Origin: Chondrilla cf. caribensis
Lineage: Eukaryota; Porifera; Demospongiae; Chondrillida; Chondrillidae
DNA length: 64,000 bases
Assembly: GCA_964020155.1 (NCBI GenBank)
Contig: OZ026556.1
Span: 1,920,001 to 1,984,000 of the forward strand
Direction of reading: 5' to 3'
Under the pieces are notes generated by a model. That model saw only the letters and a list, made by a program, of their open reading frames with translations, had not been told where the DNA came from and did not search any database. Every line of letters begins with the position of its first letter. Position 1 is the first letter of the stretch. The translations under genes were made by a program, and so were the position numbers. Shown here one piece after another: positions 11,101-23,365 of the stretch.

Positions 11101-14100
11101 ATAGTGACTGTGTGCAGGCATGTGGGTGTCTCCTTGGAATGCTGTATGGTGGCAAACTGTAGAAAAGCTTGGTAATCCTACTTTTCAATGACTCTAACTG
11201 AGAAAAATCACCAATTTTTAGTCCATTTGTGAAAACTATTTCTGTGAATGTTGAGAATAAAGTATTGTCTCTGAAAATTGTGCAAATTGTGGAAATTTAA
11301 CACTACAATAACTATATAACATATGTATTATGTGTGAGGTGTATATGATATCGACCCAGCAATGGCTAGAGGTTGATTATGAGCAAACACTATCAATACA
11401 ATGTACAGAATGTGTACTGTATGTACGTATTGAAGTGTCGTACACACAGCTAGTGTGCACCTACACATATAGTGTTATTTAGTGTTAGCTCAGTGTTGAT
11501 GTCGGGTAGATTGGAGCCGTCTGTACTCTACGAACACTTGAAAGGTAGTGTTGTGGTGATTTGATGAATTTTGGCTTTAATTAGCACCCTCAAAGTACTG
11601 GAATTGATATTGGTTGAGGTCAACTGGTCCCATTAGATTCAACAATGGGTGCAATTACGATTTATGGTAGTTGTGGTATTGCTGTGATGAGAAGTGTCGT
11701 TGTCATGGCAACCCCATGCATACAGATTGTGGTTTTGTGAAATGTGATTGTACAGAGAACAGTCTTGGTTGTGAGGTAGAACAAAAATGTAAGTGTCCCT
11801 AGCATACTATAGCTTCCCTGATGTAACAAAATGTGTACAACAATACCCTAATATAACATACATAGAATCCCCCGGAATATCCTGTTTTGTTCGGGTCTTC
11901 CCAATTTAACTCAATCTGTCCACTTTGTTCTTATCAATATTTGAACTATACTTAAGATATGACAGATTAGTGCTAACATCTGCTTCACATCCTAACATCC
12001 GAATGGACACATTATCTCCCTCTTAGGGTCAACCATGACAATAGTATCATTCCTCTCCTACACATTCACATGCATCAGTTATGCATGATATAATGATTAA
12101 TACACGCATTATGCATATCTGTGGACTGTTGTGATAACTAGTCATTCCTTTTGTGAGTGTTGTTATGTGACTGTGAGGTTTCACCAGGTCAAAACGTCAG
12201 TAGGATGTGATCCTGTTATGATAGCACTAAGCAGTCTGTCTCCAAGAGCACGCAAAGTGGAAGGACTTAGATAAAATTTCATTTTACCTTGGACACCTAC
12301 ATACCTGCGTACATTATAACCCTGTGTTGAGTCTACAGCCCTTCCTGTGTGGACATGAGTGTTTCCTGCGAGGAGGGGATTAAATGATTTTCCTGATGCA
12401 ACAATTCCCCGTTCTGACGTCAACTGTGGGATGTGGCATGTATGCCTGGCATGTGTGTTCCTGTGTGTACGTGCATAAGCTTACTCTAGTGTTATTCACA
12501 GGCAGCAGTGGAGTACATACATACCAAGCCTCTCTAAAATGGCCACATGTTGGTTGAATTCTGCATCAGGTGAGCAGTGTTCAACTGACATATATTGGGA
12601 GCAGTATTGATTGTACTGTACAGGTAGCAGTGTTCAACTGAAATGTACGGGGAGCAGTGTTGATTGTACTGTACAGGTAGTAGTGTTCAACTGACATATA
12701 TTGGGAGAAGTGTTGATTGTACTGTACAGGTAGCAGTGTTCAACTGAAATGTACGGGGAGCAGTGTTGATTGTACTGTACAGGTAGTAGTGTTCAACTGA
12801 CATATATTGGGAGAAGTGTTGATTGTACTGTACAGGTAGCAGTGTTCAACTGAAATGTACGGGGAGCAGTGTTGATTGTACTGTACAGGTAGTAGTGTTC
12901 AACTGACATATATTGGGAGAAGTGTTGATTGTACTGTACAGGTAGCAGTGTTCAACTGAAATGTACGGGGAGCAGTTGTGATTGTACTGTACAGGTAGCA
13001 GTGTTCAACTGAAATGTACGGGGAGCAGTGTTGATTGTACTGTACAGGTAGCAGTGTTCAACTGAAATGTACGGGGAGCAGTTGTGATTGTACTGTACAG
13101 GTAGCAGTGTTCAACTGAAATGTACGGGGAGCAGTGTTGATTGTACTGTACAGGTAGCAGTGTTCAACTGAAATGTACGGGGAGCAGTTGTGATTGTACT
13201 GTACAGGTAGCAGTGTTCAACTGACATGTACGGGGAGCAGTGTTGATTGTACTGTACAGGTAGCAGTGTTCAACTGACATGTACGGGGAGCAGTGTTGAT
13301 TGTACTGTACAGGAGTAGTATCAACTAAATATTAGGGAGAGTGGTGTAACCAAACTGAGGGAGATTTTTAGAATTTTTCACCAGAAGCCAGTCTGGAATT
13401 TGATCAGACAATCATGAGTACACTTGGCAGGAAGCCACCACATGATCTCCTCTGAGAGGTCACCTTGGCCCAGACTCATAGACTGGTAACAGGTGATTTG
13501 AATGTCTGTGATCTCACACTGTACACAGGATGGGAGACCAGTTGTAATTGTATTCATAGCCTGTCATGGGTCCCCTTCTTTCCTAATAGACATAAGTATG
13601 TTAATACAGGAATTAACCTTAGCACTGGGTGGGGGCAGACATTCAATTTGCAATCACATGACATTCCACCAGATGGGAAGGGCTAGTTTATGATGGTCTA
13701 ATGTGCAAATATTGGATTTTCTTCCAAGTACTCCCTACACACGCGTTGAGATGTATTTGTGATCTGTTGAGATTGGAAGATGTAAAAAATTGCTATGCTT
13801 TAAGAATTCATTGAATACAGTGTGTTGTGTACATGTGCGGAGGTGTTTGTGTATGTAGGTTTTGTGCATTTGATCTGCCATCGCTTTATCTGCCAAACCT
13901 TTTAATCCACCATAATTTACCAATATCATTTTAAAATGCAACAATAGTGATTTCCAGTCAATCAGCCAAACTCACTGATCCACCAAATCTTTTGAAAACC
14001 AGTCATGGCAGATTACCGAGAATTCACCATACGTAGATATGGTAGTTATTACTTCATAATCGTGTATTCATGTTCATGCAATTATCGTTGTACTCCTTGA

Positions 14101-15166
14101 TTCGGGCTGGCCGGCTATAGCTCTGAGCACTTCATTTATGTACATTGTCAATATACTAATACATTTGTGCATACACACAGTACCTCTACAGTCTATGCGT
14201 ATATATCTGTATGTATATGTATGTACGTGACTATGTGTAAAAATGTGGTACATGTGTTTAGCAAGCCTCCCATACATGTGTATTCAGGTGTTTTGCTCTT
14301 CAGGGGATCTCCTACGGATGTTTCCAATTCTTTCACTGTCCTCACTTGTACCTACATGATCACTGTGCATGATAGCGACATATTTGGGATGATGTTCGAT
14401 ACAGAACACAGACACTTTGTTTCACCTTACCGCAACCTCTGTTATGATGTAAGCTCTCGTGGGTACACAACACGGAGTGGAGTTCGGGCCATACCCGATG
14501 TTTAGCCACCCTGACTGTCTTTAAAATTACTATCCGTATCTTCCCCATATATGACAAATGTTATCATGTACATGCTTATATAGTGTACACATTAATGTGT
14601 TATTTCATCCTTTTCTATATTCGATTAAGGATGATGTCATGCACAAGAACAGAATAAGGGATCAGTATTTGGCAGCACAGCAGTCTTATAAGGCCAACGG
14701 ATATCACCACGTATGTGTGTTTGTGTACGCATATATACCTGTGTGTGTATGTATATACATATTCGTATACAAGTGCACCTGTTTTGATGCGTGTATATGC
14801 ATGTGTGGGTGTGTATGTACATGTAGGTATACAAGTGTACCTGTTTTGATGCGTGTATATGCATGTGTGGGTGTGTATGTACATGTACGTAGGTATACAA
14901 GTGTACCTGTTTTGATGTGTGTATATGCATGTACATATGTGTATGGTTATGTACATGTGTGGATGCATGTGGATGTAGGTACATGTGTGAATGTGTATAT
15001 GTATGCACTGTATGTGTGTGTGTGTGTGTACATATGTGCATGTGTGTACATGTATAAAAGGTGAAATCTGTACATGTGTGAGTTTGAACATAAGTACATA
15101 TGGATGTGTATGTATATGTGTGCATGTATATATGTATATGTGTGTATGTGTGTATATGTGTGTGTG

Positions 15167-15233
<67 letters not shown>

Positions 15234-16382
15234 GTAAATGTATGGGGTTGTGCAGATGTGCAATGTGTGTATGTGCGGATGAGTGAGTACATGTATGGGT
15301 GTTTGGATTGGTACCTGTGTGAATACGTACATTGGTACATATGGATGTTTGTAAGTGGATTAGTACATGTGTACACATGCATAGGTATTTGTGTATGCGT
15401 GAATATATGCATGTATGTGTAATCTAATTACACTGTAGGTCACTAGACAAGACTCTGTAGATGTCTGTGAGTGTACACATGCAGAGGTGTATGTGTGTGG
15501 GCACCCTCAGCCACTGGGCTTTTCTTGGGTTGGGTGAAGTTAGAAGGCGCAGTTGATTTCCTGTGTGGGCACCGTTCAGGGACAGCACTGCTGCCACCAG
15601 TTTACAGTCCCTCATTACCGTACCAGAGGCACATGGATACAGAATTTAACTGATATTCTGATAACTGATTAAACAGGACCAGTATATGTAGGCCGATACT
15701 GACAGCTGATCTGATATTTTGCACACTTGATTGGTGTAGTAATAGAAGTCGTTAGATTTTACTCTCATGAGGAACTAAATACTGGCATACGTACTGATCG
15801 AATTCCAAATAATGAAAAAGTAGTCTTAAGTCACTGACTTGAAGGTAACCCCTAATGGGCATTCTTGTCCTGGATATTCTCATACTGCAGTCAACTGTGG
15901 GAAAATGAGACATACATTACATTGTAAATTGAATGTGTGCATGCCAAATCTACTGTTGGTTGTATCAACAACAATACAGGTGATATTGACATAAAAGAAT
16001 TCCGTCTGATGAGTCGATATCTGACCTCCGACTAGAGAATGTGTGTGTGTGTGTGTGTGTGTGTGCACAGAATTGTAATCGAATTAAGTCACTAGACAGG
16101 ATCATGTATCTGAGTGTGTACACATGTGGAAGTTTATGTATGTGGGCACACTCAGCAGTCAGGTTGTTGACACTAGTGTACAGGTCACTTACGTCACCAC
16201 CAGCTAGTCTGCCAGCGCCACCAGCAAGGAATCTCCCGTAGTGATGTAACATTCTGCAGTGTGTGTAACTGTGCCTTCTATATTCTGTGTACCATACGTA
16301 TGTACAGGCAATATCGGCATAAAAAAACTCTGTCTGATAAGTCAATAACTGACATCCAACTAGAAAATGTGTGTGTGCGTAT

Positions 16383-16454
<72 letters not shown>

Positions 16455-17645
16455 AATACACCTTTGGTTTGTCCATAACATGTTACCCTTATTGCCTGTC
16501 CTTGGGTGTTTTTTAGTGTTTTCATGCACTTGCTTTGAATGTATGTACTGTAGCGGCATATGATGCCATGGGTTCTGTTGAATGGTAGAACAATAAGGAG
16601 GTTAACAGTTTAAATGTTTGCTGGTAATATTTTTTGGTGGGAGATTGTAGTCTTTTGCAACTGTGGACCATGGCTGGCAGTACCTCCAGGTTTAATACAT
16701 GATTTCACTTCAGTTCACAATCAAGTTTTGTTATAACCAATTTCTTGTACAGTTGGAATTCTTTATGAAGGCACTTTTCATCAGAGCAGTTTCTTTGTAG
16801 CACATCAGGTGTCTTGTGGGCAAAGATGTATCCACATACAATGTAATTGTATAAGTTATTTAATTTTGATGACGGGAAATATGAAAGCAAAGGTTGTTGT
16901 ACAGAAGTCTGACTGTATACTAGTGTATGGGAGTTCTACCAAGGGTGATGTTGTAAAGAGGTCTGACTGAACACTAGTGTATGGGAACACTACCGAGGGT
17001 GATGTTGTAAGGTGGTCTTTCATACAAGCACAGGAGCCACTTTGTATGAGTGTCTCTGTTGATACATTTTCATCAATATCAAGCAGACATGTTGTATAGC
17101 ATGTTTATGCATCATGCATGCAATAATATGTCTGTGTGTGGCAATGTCTGCATGTATGCAACACTGATGTGACTCTCCTCCTCTCTCTATTGTATGCAGT
17201 TAGTCGGTTGCAGGTTCTCCAGAGTTCCTGCTGGCTCCACGGACCGCTACACCAGGTGGTGCAACTCCCTCTCACCTCAACAGCTCTACTCGCAAGTGAG
17301 CATTGTGTGTTATCATGGCAATTGATGACACTTATGGTTACCAAATGTTCAGTGTCAGTACAATGGAGGCTGGGATATCAACATCTGTCAAGTGCTGTAG
17401 TAGTATATTGGTGGTATATTGGTGGTATATTGGTGGTGTATTGGTGGTGTATTGGTTGTATATTGGTGGTATACCAGTGGTACATTGGCAGTACATTAGT
17501 GGTTTGTACATTGTATAACTATAACATGACATTATAGTTACTGTTTGCATTTACAGTGCCGAAAGGGTACAAATAAAATGCATGTTTTCCAGTGTGTTTT
17601 TGTCACAGTGTGCTCAGTTGATAGTAGCTAGTGTCAGCGCATACG

Positions 17646-17716
<71 letters not shown>

Positions 17717-19415
17717 ATACGTACATGTCTTTGTGATGGTCGTAATAGTGTGAGTGGCTACTGTGTACACCAATTCATGAACCAACAAACATGTTTACCC
17801 ACAATTTGATGTATATTTATATGTTCATATGTACATATTGTATCTACGCTCTTCACTTTTCCCAGGCCTTCACAGCTTTTGGTCCTACCATAATACAGCC
17901 GACCTGGTTTCTCCACCGTAGCATATACACAGCCGCTGGACCTTACAGTGAAGAGGGACCAGGTACACCTGAAGACCTGCTGTTCTTCTACAAGCACCTT
18001 TCTCTTGGAGGCAAGCTTCAGCTTGTGGATGAGGAATTGTTAGTGTATCGCTACCACGAGGAGGCAACTAGTCTTGGAGTAGACAGGTAGGCATGAACGT
18101 TTGTGTAGATGTTCAGTTTAGGTTACTTATAACTCTAACCTGATCCATCCTGCTATGTTTGAAGAGAACACACATGGTTTGTTGAATCAGAGATGACTGT
18201 ATTCGTACACTTACATGTTAATCACTGTGTATGTCGAGAGGTTCAAGAGTTCTCATAATACTATGGATACTGCGTGTACAGTATACATATGCTACATACA
18301 AGGGACTCATGTTGATCCACTGCTCCTTTATCTCTGACATCCTTTTGTTTACTGTACTTCCACTGTATGTGTAAACATGTACGTACGTACATATACGTAT
18401 ATGCATACGTATATGCATAAACACATACAAACGTACATACAGTGAGAATGAGAATTCTAATAATCTGTTGAACATGTCAATCTATTTTTTTGGGTCTGTC
18501 ATTTGGTACACGAACTGAGGTTGACTAACATGGATTCACTGTGCAGACAATTGTATATACCAATGTAGGATTGTAACACAACAATCATGTCTCCAATGAC
18601 ACATAGCTCCATCACCTACTCTCCTGCTCTCCAGAATATAGTCCTTCAAGCAACAGCTTCTTCTGATCACAATTTAAAAGCACATGCACACACAATATAG
18701 TGATTGCCACTTGTGATGGTAGTCTCTTGTAATTTGATCTTTTCATACAATGATCTCACAAGCTGTGTGTACACGTATCGTACCTTTGTTATTTGTGTCG
18801 TTGTGTGGTTGTGTGCAGGTGGGTGATATGGGATGAGAGAGTGAAAGCTTTGGAGAAATTTGTGCTGGCGAACTGGACGCATTTCACCATCTGGAACGCA
18901 GGGAAACAGGGGAGACGGCTCTATCGCTCACTGTCACATCAGAACAGAGCTAAGGTGGTTCAGAGCACCAGCATACCCATCATACAGTACTTGGGATATC
19001 AACGAGCATGTGTGTATTGTCTCTCTGTATGTTCAGTATCTATTGTATTGATCCTCCACCAACTGTGTATGGTTATACTATTATACACATCAGAGATGAA
19101 GGCTGCTGTGATCCACCTGTCTTCCACACACACACACACTGTAATGTATAATTATTTAATTGCATGTATTTATTCCATATTGATAAACATGAAGCACTTG
19201 CCTGGATTTGTGTGTGTCTGTGCTGTATCTGTGAATTTTCAGTTGTATTAAATCTGTACTACTTGATCCACAAACGTATGTGCATGTTACACGTGTGCTA
19301 GGGTAGTCGTCTGTACTGTAGGTTGTGAGTTTCTGTGATGTTGACGAGAAGAAGATTGCACGAGGGCATTACATTTATGAGGAGAGTGAGGTTAGTAGGT
19401 GCCACATTGGTGCTC

Positions 19416-19477
<62 letters not shown>

Positions 19478-20315
19478 TTGTGTGTGTGTTTGTATGTGCC
19501 TGTGTGTGCGTGCGTGTATGTGTGCATGCGTGTGTGCGTGTGCATGTGCATACGTATGTACATACGTACATGTGTGTGTGTGCATGTGTACAGGGTACTG
19601 TGACATGTACAGTACATATCTACAGAATGTCATGATTGTACAGGTTGCCATGTACCCATACTGAGGGTTCTAGTGGCACCTCCAAAGGACAGGGAGATAT
19701 TGTACATGTCCTCTATGATCCTCATTTCCAACACAAATTCCCTTTATGTCTCCTTTGACCGTAGGAGTCACCAAAGCCGCGAGTTCCCATTGTTCACTAC
19801 AGCAAGGCCAAGCCGCCATTTGTACTGTGTGTGAAATGGGTGAGTTTGCGTGTGAACATCCCGTTAAGTTTGGTGGGCCATCAGAATCAGGCAGCTGCAT
19901 GTGGTGATCTATCAAAATTACTCTGTATTGGTGAAAATCCTTTGCATATTATTCCTACATAGCATGTACCTGTCTGATTATGATGGTCTATAATGTCTGA
20001 TCACATACTGTTTGTGTCCATACTGTACTGAGGACTTCTAACGGTTGTCCATTGAGGTCATTGGTACTCATGGTTGACTGTATAGTTTTGTTAATAAAGA
20101 CAAGAACAGGGTGACACAAGATTGTTATTCACACTGGGTGACCAGAAACCATGAATCCCCTGTCGTGTCACACATGCGGTGTACGTAGCTATGATATGAA
20201 CCCGGTGACTGAGTTCCTCTTCTACCATGTCTAGGACCTAACAGGAGGTGTGTTTGAGGAGATCCTCGGGTCACTTGCTCTGAGAGAGGGTATCGATTAC
20301 ATCAACTTCAGTTGA
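4928..20315 (+). CDS. B3GNTL1: B3GNTL1-like family-2 glycosyltransferase
   Basis: Eleven exons: 4928-4942, 5021-5137, 5809-5908, 10880-10944, 14630-14710, 17200-17295, 17866-18086, 18819-18954, 19322-19390, 19765-19839 and 20235-20315, about 351 residues (human protein 361). All junctions keep frame and use GT/AG. Residues 6-16 read [11 protein letters not shown], the GT2 N-terminal strand. VFDDGST ends at residue 44. The DxD-type metal/nucleotide-sugar site is FLDSDDVM, near 96-103. Later blocks ([51 protein letters not shown]) match vertebrate B3GNTL1 through to the C-terminus. It is predicted to transfer GlcNAc, but its acceptor is poorly defined even in vertebrates. Most of the 15 kb is intron filled with transposons and satellites. 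The gene is divergent with PEX10 and converges on the RasGEF gene. Confidence 0.92.
6380..7062. mobile_element. MITE-like element with TIRs, intron 3 of B3GNTL1
   Basis: The left end reads TACAGTGGTATCTG and the right end, reverse complemented, reads TACAGTGGTACCTG. Internal copies of a TTATAAGACC motif occur near both ends (about 6430 and 7000-7020). No transposase ORF is present, so it is non-autonomous. A second element is nested inside it. Confidence 0.6.
6699..6877. mobile_element. Short MITE nested in the larger element
   Basis: About 179 bp, with ends TACAGTGAATTCTCGTTAAT and, reverse complemented, TACAGTGAATACTCGTTAAT, both followed by CCGCC. Degenerate relatives occur near 13870-14030 and 26040-26200. 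Confidence 0.7.
8066..8123. repeat. (GT)n microsatellite
   Basis: Nearly perfect GT run with one GC and one TA interruption, in B3GNTL1 intron 3. Confidence 0.95.
9042..9352. repeat. 17-bp minisatellite, about 18 copies
   Basis: Tandem copies of CCAGGAGTATGTACTAA with common TAT/TGT and TAC/TGC variants, in B3GNTL1 intron 3. There are no spacers, so it is not a CRISPR array. Confidence 0.9.
12568..13312. repeat. 53-bp minisatellite, 14 copies, partly in higher-order dimers
   Basis: The period is exactly 53 bp, counted at 12621, 12674 and 12727. Two subtypes alternate in the left half: one with TAGCAG and AAATGTACGGGGAGCAG, the other with TAGTAG and CATATATTGGGAGAAG. The right half is nearly all the first subtype, with a TTGTG/GTTG variant in some copies. 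It lies in B3GNTL1 intron 4. Confidence 0.93.
14711..15420. repeat. Complex GT/TATG-rich satellite block
   Basis: Starts at the donor of the 14630-14710 exon. A unit of about 62-66 bp (ACAAGTG.ACCTGTTTTGATG) is repeated three times at 14765-14930, followed by GT/GTATGT-rich sequence with a pure GT run at about 15165-15225. The long open frames here encode only Cys/Val or His/Thr runs and are artefacts. Confidence 0.85.
15431..16455. repeat. Internally duplicated intron block ending in (GT)n
   Basis: A motif around GTCACTAGACA and GTGTACACATG at 15438-15520 recurs at 16088-16165. A block ending in CTAGAGAATGTGTG at 15989-16045 recurs, diverged, at 16315-16372 (CTAGAAAATGTGTG). Both copies of the second block run directly into GT microsatellites (16041-16066 and 16391-16453). 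Confidence 0.65.
16905..17022. repeat. Two-copy direct repeat of about 58 bp
   Basis: Two adjacent copies share GTCTGACTG, ACTAGTGTATGGGA and GGGTGATGTTGTAA, in the intron before the 17200 exon. Confidence 0.7.
17397..17512. repeat. 12-bp minisatellite
   Basis: Tandem TATTGGTGGTAT-like units, about nine copies becoming degenerate to the right, in a B3GNTL1 intron. Confidence 0.8.
17650..17716. repeat. (GT)n microsatellite
   Basis: Uninterrupted GT run of about 33 units, some 150 bp before the exon at 17866. Confidence 0.95.
19416..19530. repeat. (GT)n microsatellite, interrupted
   Basis: GT run with TTTG and GTGC interruptions, starting about 25 bp after the donor at 19390 of B3GNTL1. Confidence 0.9.
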
Positions 20316-20757
20316 CCGTAGCGGTGAGTACATATTGTATTACACTATACACACAGTTTACATAGTATGCATGTCATAATTCATTTGTGTTTGGTGTTAT
20401 TGTTTGTAGGTCGTTTGTTTACTTTAATGATTGTTTTACGTTTGTTTTTATTGTTTCCAAAGTGACCTCTACAGTGTATTTTTCAATCATTAGTAATATA
20501 TAGTAGCTCGGGTAGTCACTCCTAAATTTGGCAGACATCTTCCATACTGGATGACTTTGACCAGCGGTGACTGTTGTGGAGATTTCACTATTGCTGTATT
20601 TACAAAAATCACCTTGAGTTGAATACAGTACGTACAGTTTGTACAGTGTGTTGTGAGTGACAGGTTGTTGTAGTGTGTACAGTATTCTGTTAGCTGGCAG
20701 GTGATGGTAGTGTGTACTGTGTACTGGTAGTTGGTGGGTAGGACTAGAATGGTTGTA
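20316..20757. other. Convergent intergenic gap B3GNTL1 / RasGEF gene
   Basis: About 440 bp between the two stop codons. It should hold both 3' UTRs. I see no exon or repeat in it. Confidence 0.5.
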
Positions 20758-21106
20758 TCAGCTGTTGGTGAACAGGATGTTCCAGGTTTCTAGAGCTGCC
20801 CTCAGTTGAGTTCCTATGTCCAGGTGGAGGAAGTCCACGCACTCAGTAGCTAGTAGTCCTTGGATGTTGCCCTGTCCGCTGATGTAGAGTTGGATCCAAT
20901 CTTGTATTTGTGGTTTGATCATGGAACCAGTATCACGCTGTACCAGGAGCTGATGGGCGGGAGGGTAGGGGATGAAGGGCTCCCCAAGAGCTTGTACTGT
21001 GCTGGAGAAAGGGGGAGGGACTCATGTATTGTAGCTACTGTATTTGCAGTTCACAGTAGTGTGGAAGTGTATTGTGCACACACACACACACACACACACA
21101 CACCAC

Positions 21107-21171
<65 letters not shown>

Positions 21172-23307
21172 ATATAACTGAAAACCATTGGTAGGAAATA
21201 CGTACACAATTCAATGGTTACACAATATACTGTTGTTTGGGTTAAAATTGTTGTATTTCAATTTTGTACACTTTCAAAATTTGGGCATTTTATGTACTTG
21301 TTGAAAGTGAAAGAACTGTATAAGGTACAGTCCACCTTGCAGTACTTTTATATTGAGTTTTGCAATATAAGCATAATATTTAGTGGACAATTCACCATGT
21401 ATTACATACGTACGTAGTTGTATACCTTCTGGGGATGTGGTATTACAGCCATGTACTGTGTGTATGTAAGTATCCTTGAAGTACTGTTGTTGGTAATGTA
21501 AAACACATGTTTTCAAACTCACCCATGTAGAAACAAGATGTACCTACACGTTTACTGATGTAATTTAGTATTCCATGCAACAGCTGTATGTGTGTCAATA
21601 TGTACGTATGTTTGTGTCTGGTCCACAATACCATGCCCTGGATGCCCTGTTGCTGACCCCACTCACCTGAGGTATTTGTCGTAGCCTTTCTGTGCAGTCA
21701 TCGTGTCTTCAAACTTTTTGAACCTCTTGCAACCTTTGTCACTGATGTTCTGAAGGCAGGGATGTGACATGAGTGAGCAGATAGCAGACACAATGTGAAC
21801 ATCAACTGGGGTGTGGGCAACCGTATCACGCTTTTGGTAACACTCACATGTAGCCTATGGTTGGGGAGTATCGTACCCATGGATACATGTCTCTGGTGTG
21901 TTAACATGTTCCACATTTGCAGGGATTTGCAGAGTTGTTTGCAGAACTTGTGCAAATACAGTAAATCAGTTGTAACATCACACATTGCATGGATACTACT
22001 ACGCACTTCAGAAGTATTTCTAGTTTTATTACCATACGTAGTTTTTATGTCACAAATCCACTGTAATCATGGACTCCATCCCTTCAACTGTAGATCATGT
22101 ATAAACACTGTCTGGGGTATGGTAGTCTGTATGTGACTAGGTATGTACTGTATGCCACTTCATGTGAGTAGTTGTAGTGTATACCAATGTATGAATATAT
22201 GTTATGTCCCCCTTTAGGAAGGATCCATTCCCTGTGTTTCCTTCCTAAAGGTGGTGTGAATATTACATGTTTCCTGATTAGCCACTTGCTGACCTTTTGG
22301 TAGCTAATTGATTATCAGGTGTCACATCTGGGGATCTATGGGCTGCATGGGATATATGTATGTTATCCCTGTTGGTCACTTTGACGTTACAGTGGGACCT
22401 CTTTATAAGGGCACATTGGGACCAGTCATTTTGTCCACTGTAGAGAGTTTGTCCACTCTTCAGAGGCGAAAAATGTGTTGGAATCATAGGAAAGTCTATT
22501 TTTGGTGCCTTAGAGTGTCCTTTGTAGGGAGGTACATAATTTCTATGTTGTTCTGTATTTGGAGTGTCATTCAGTGGAGGTTCCACTGTACTACCAATCC
22601 AGATACATGTGTGGTTGTGCAGTTATCATGTAATGCTACCTTTCATGTGTCCACATCAGTACTAAGACCCACATCCACAGGTTTTATTTCATAACGACAT
22701 ACTGTAGCACTTGTGATGTACTGTATGGGTGCTGTCTACCCACCTTCCACGATACGTGTGTGCTGTGTCCTTGGCTCATGGATGCTCTGATGGCTGAGAG
22801 CAGGTGCTTCAAGCTGAGGTAGTCTTTTGTTTTGTGTAAGTAGTGGCAGATTTTGATGGCATGTTCCAGGACTGATACCTTGATCATGTGTAGGTTGTAC
22901 AAGGAGATACTGTACATACTGTAGTGGTGCTGATAGGTGTTTGTGTAGGGGTGTTCAACACTGGATACAGACAATAAAGGTTTTCCTGTACTTACGTATC
23001 TGTACAAAGGATGTCTTGTATGTACTGTACGTCCTGTATGTGTGTACATTTGTAGATGTACAAAAGACTATTATATCCTATATCTACGTACTAAGGACTA
23101 CGTACACATGTATGTACAAATACCTGTTTTACATTTACTGATCATGAGGACATTCGTATGGATACTTATGTGACTGATTGTCATGAGTTTGGGTTTTACA
23201 TAATAGTATGGACAGTGTTGCAAGGCTGTGGGTTTGTTGTGGCATGTATGTCTGTTTGAAGGCAATGTATGAACACTTCTAAATCGAATATATTCTGTGC
23301 ATATACT

Positions 23308-23365
<58 letters not shown>

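Noticed and set aside
12568..13312. CRISPR-like array
   Set aside because: Units are contiguous with no spacers and the context is an animal intron.
14615..15422. Long open frames of Cys/Val or His/Thr here and at every GT/AC tract
   Set aside because: They are the translation of dinucleotide repeats in several frames at once, without splice logic or conserved motifs.
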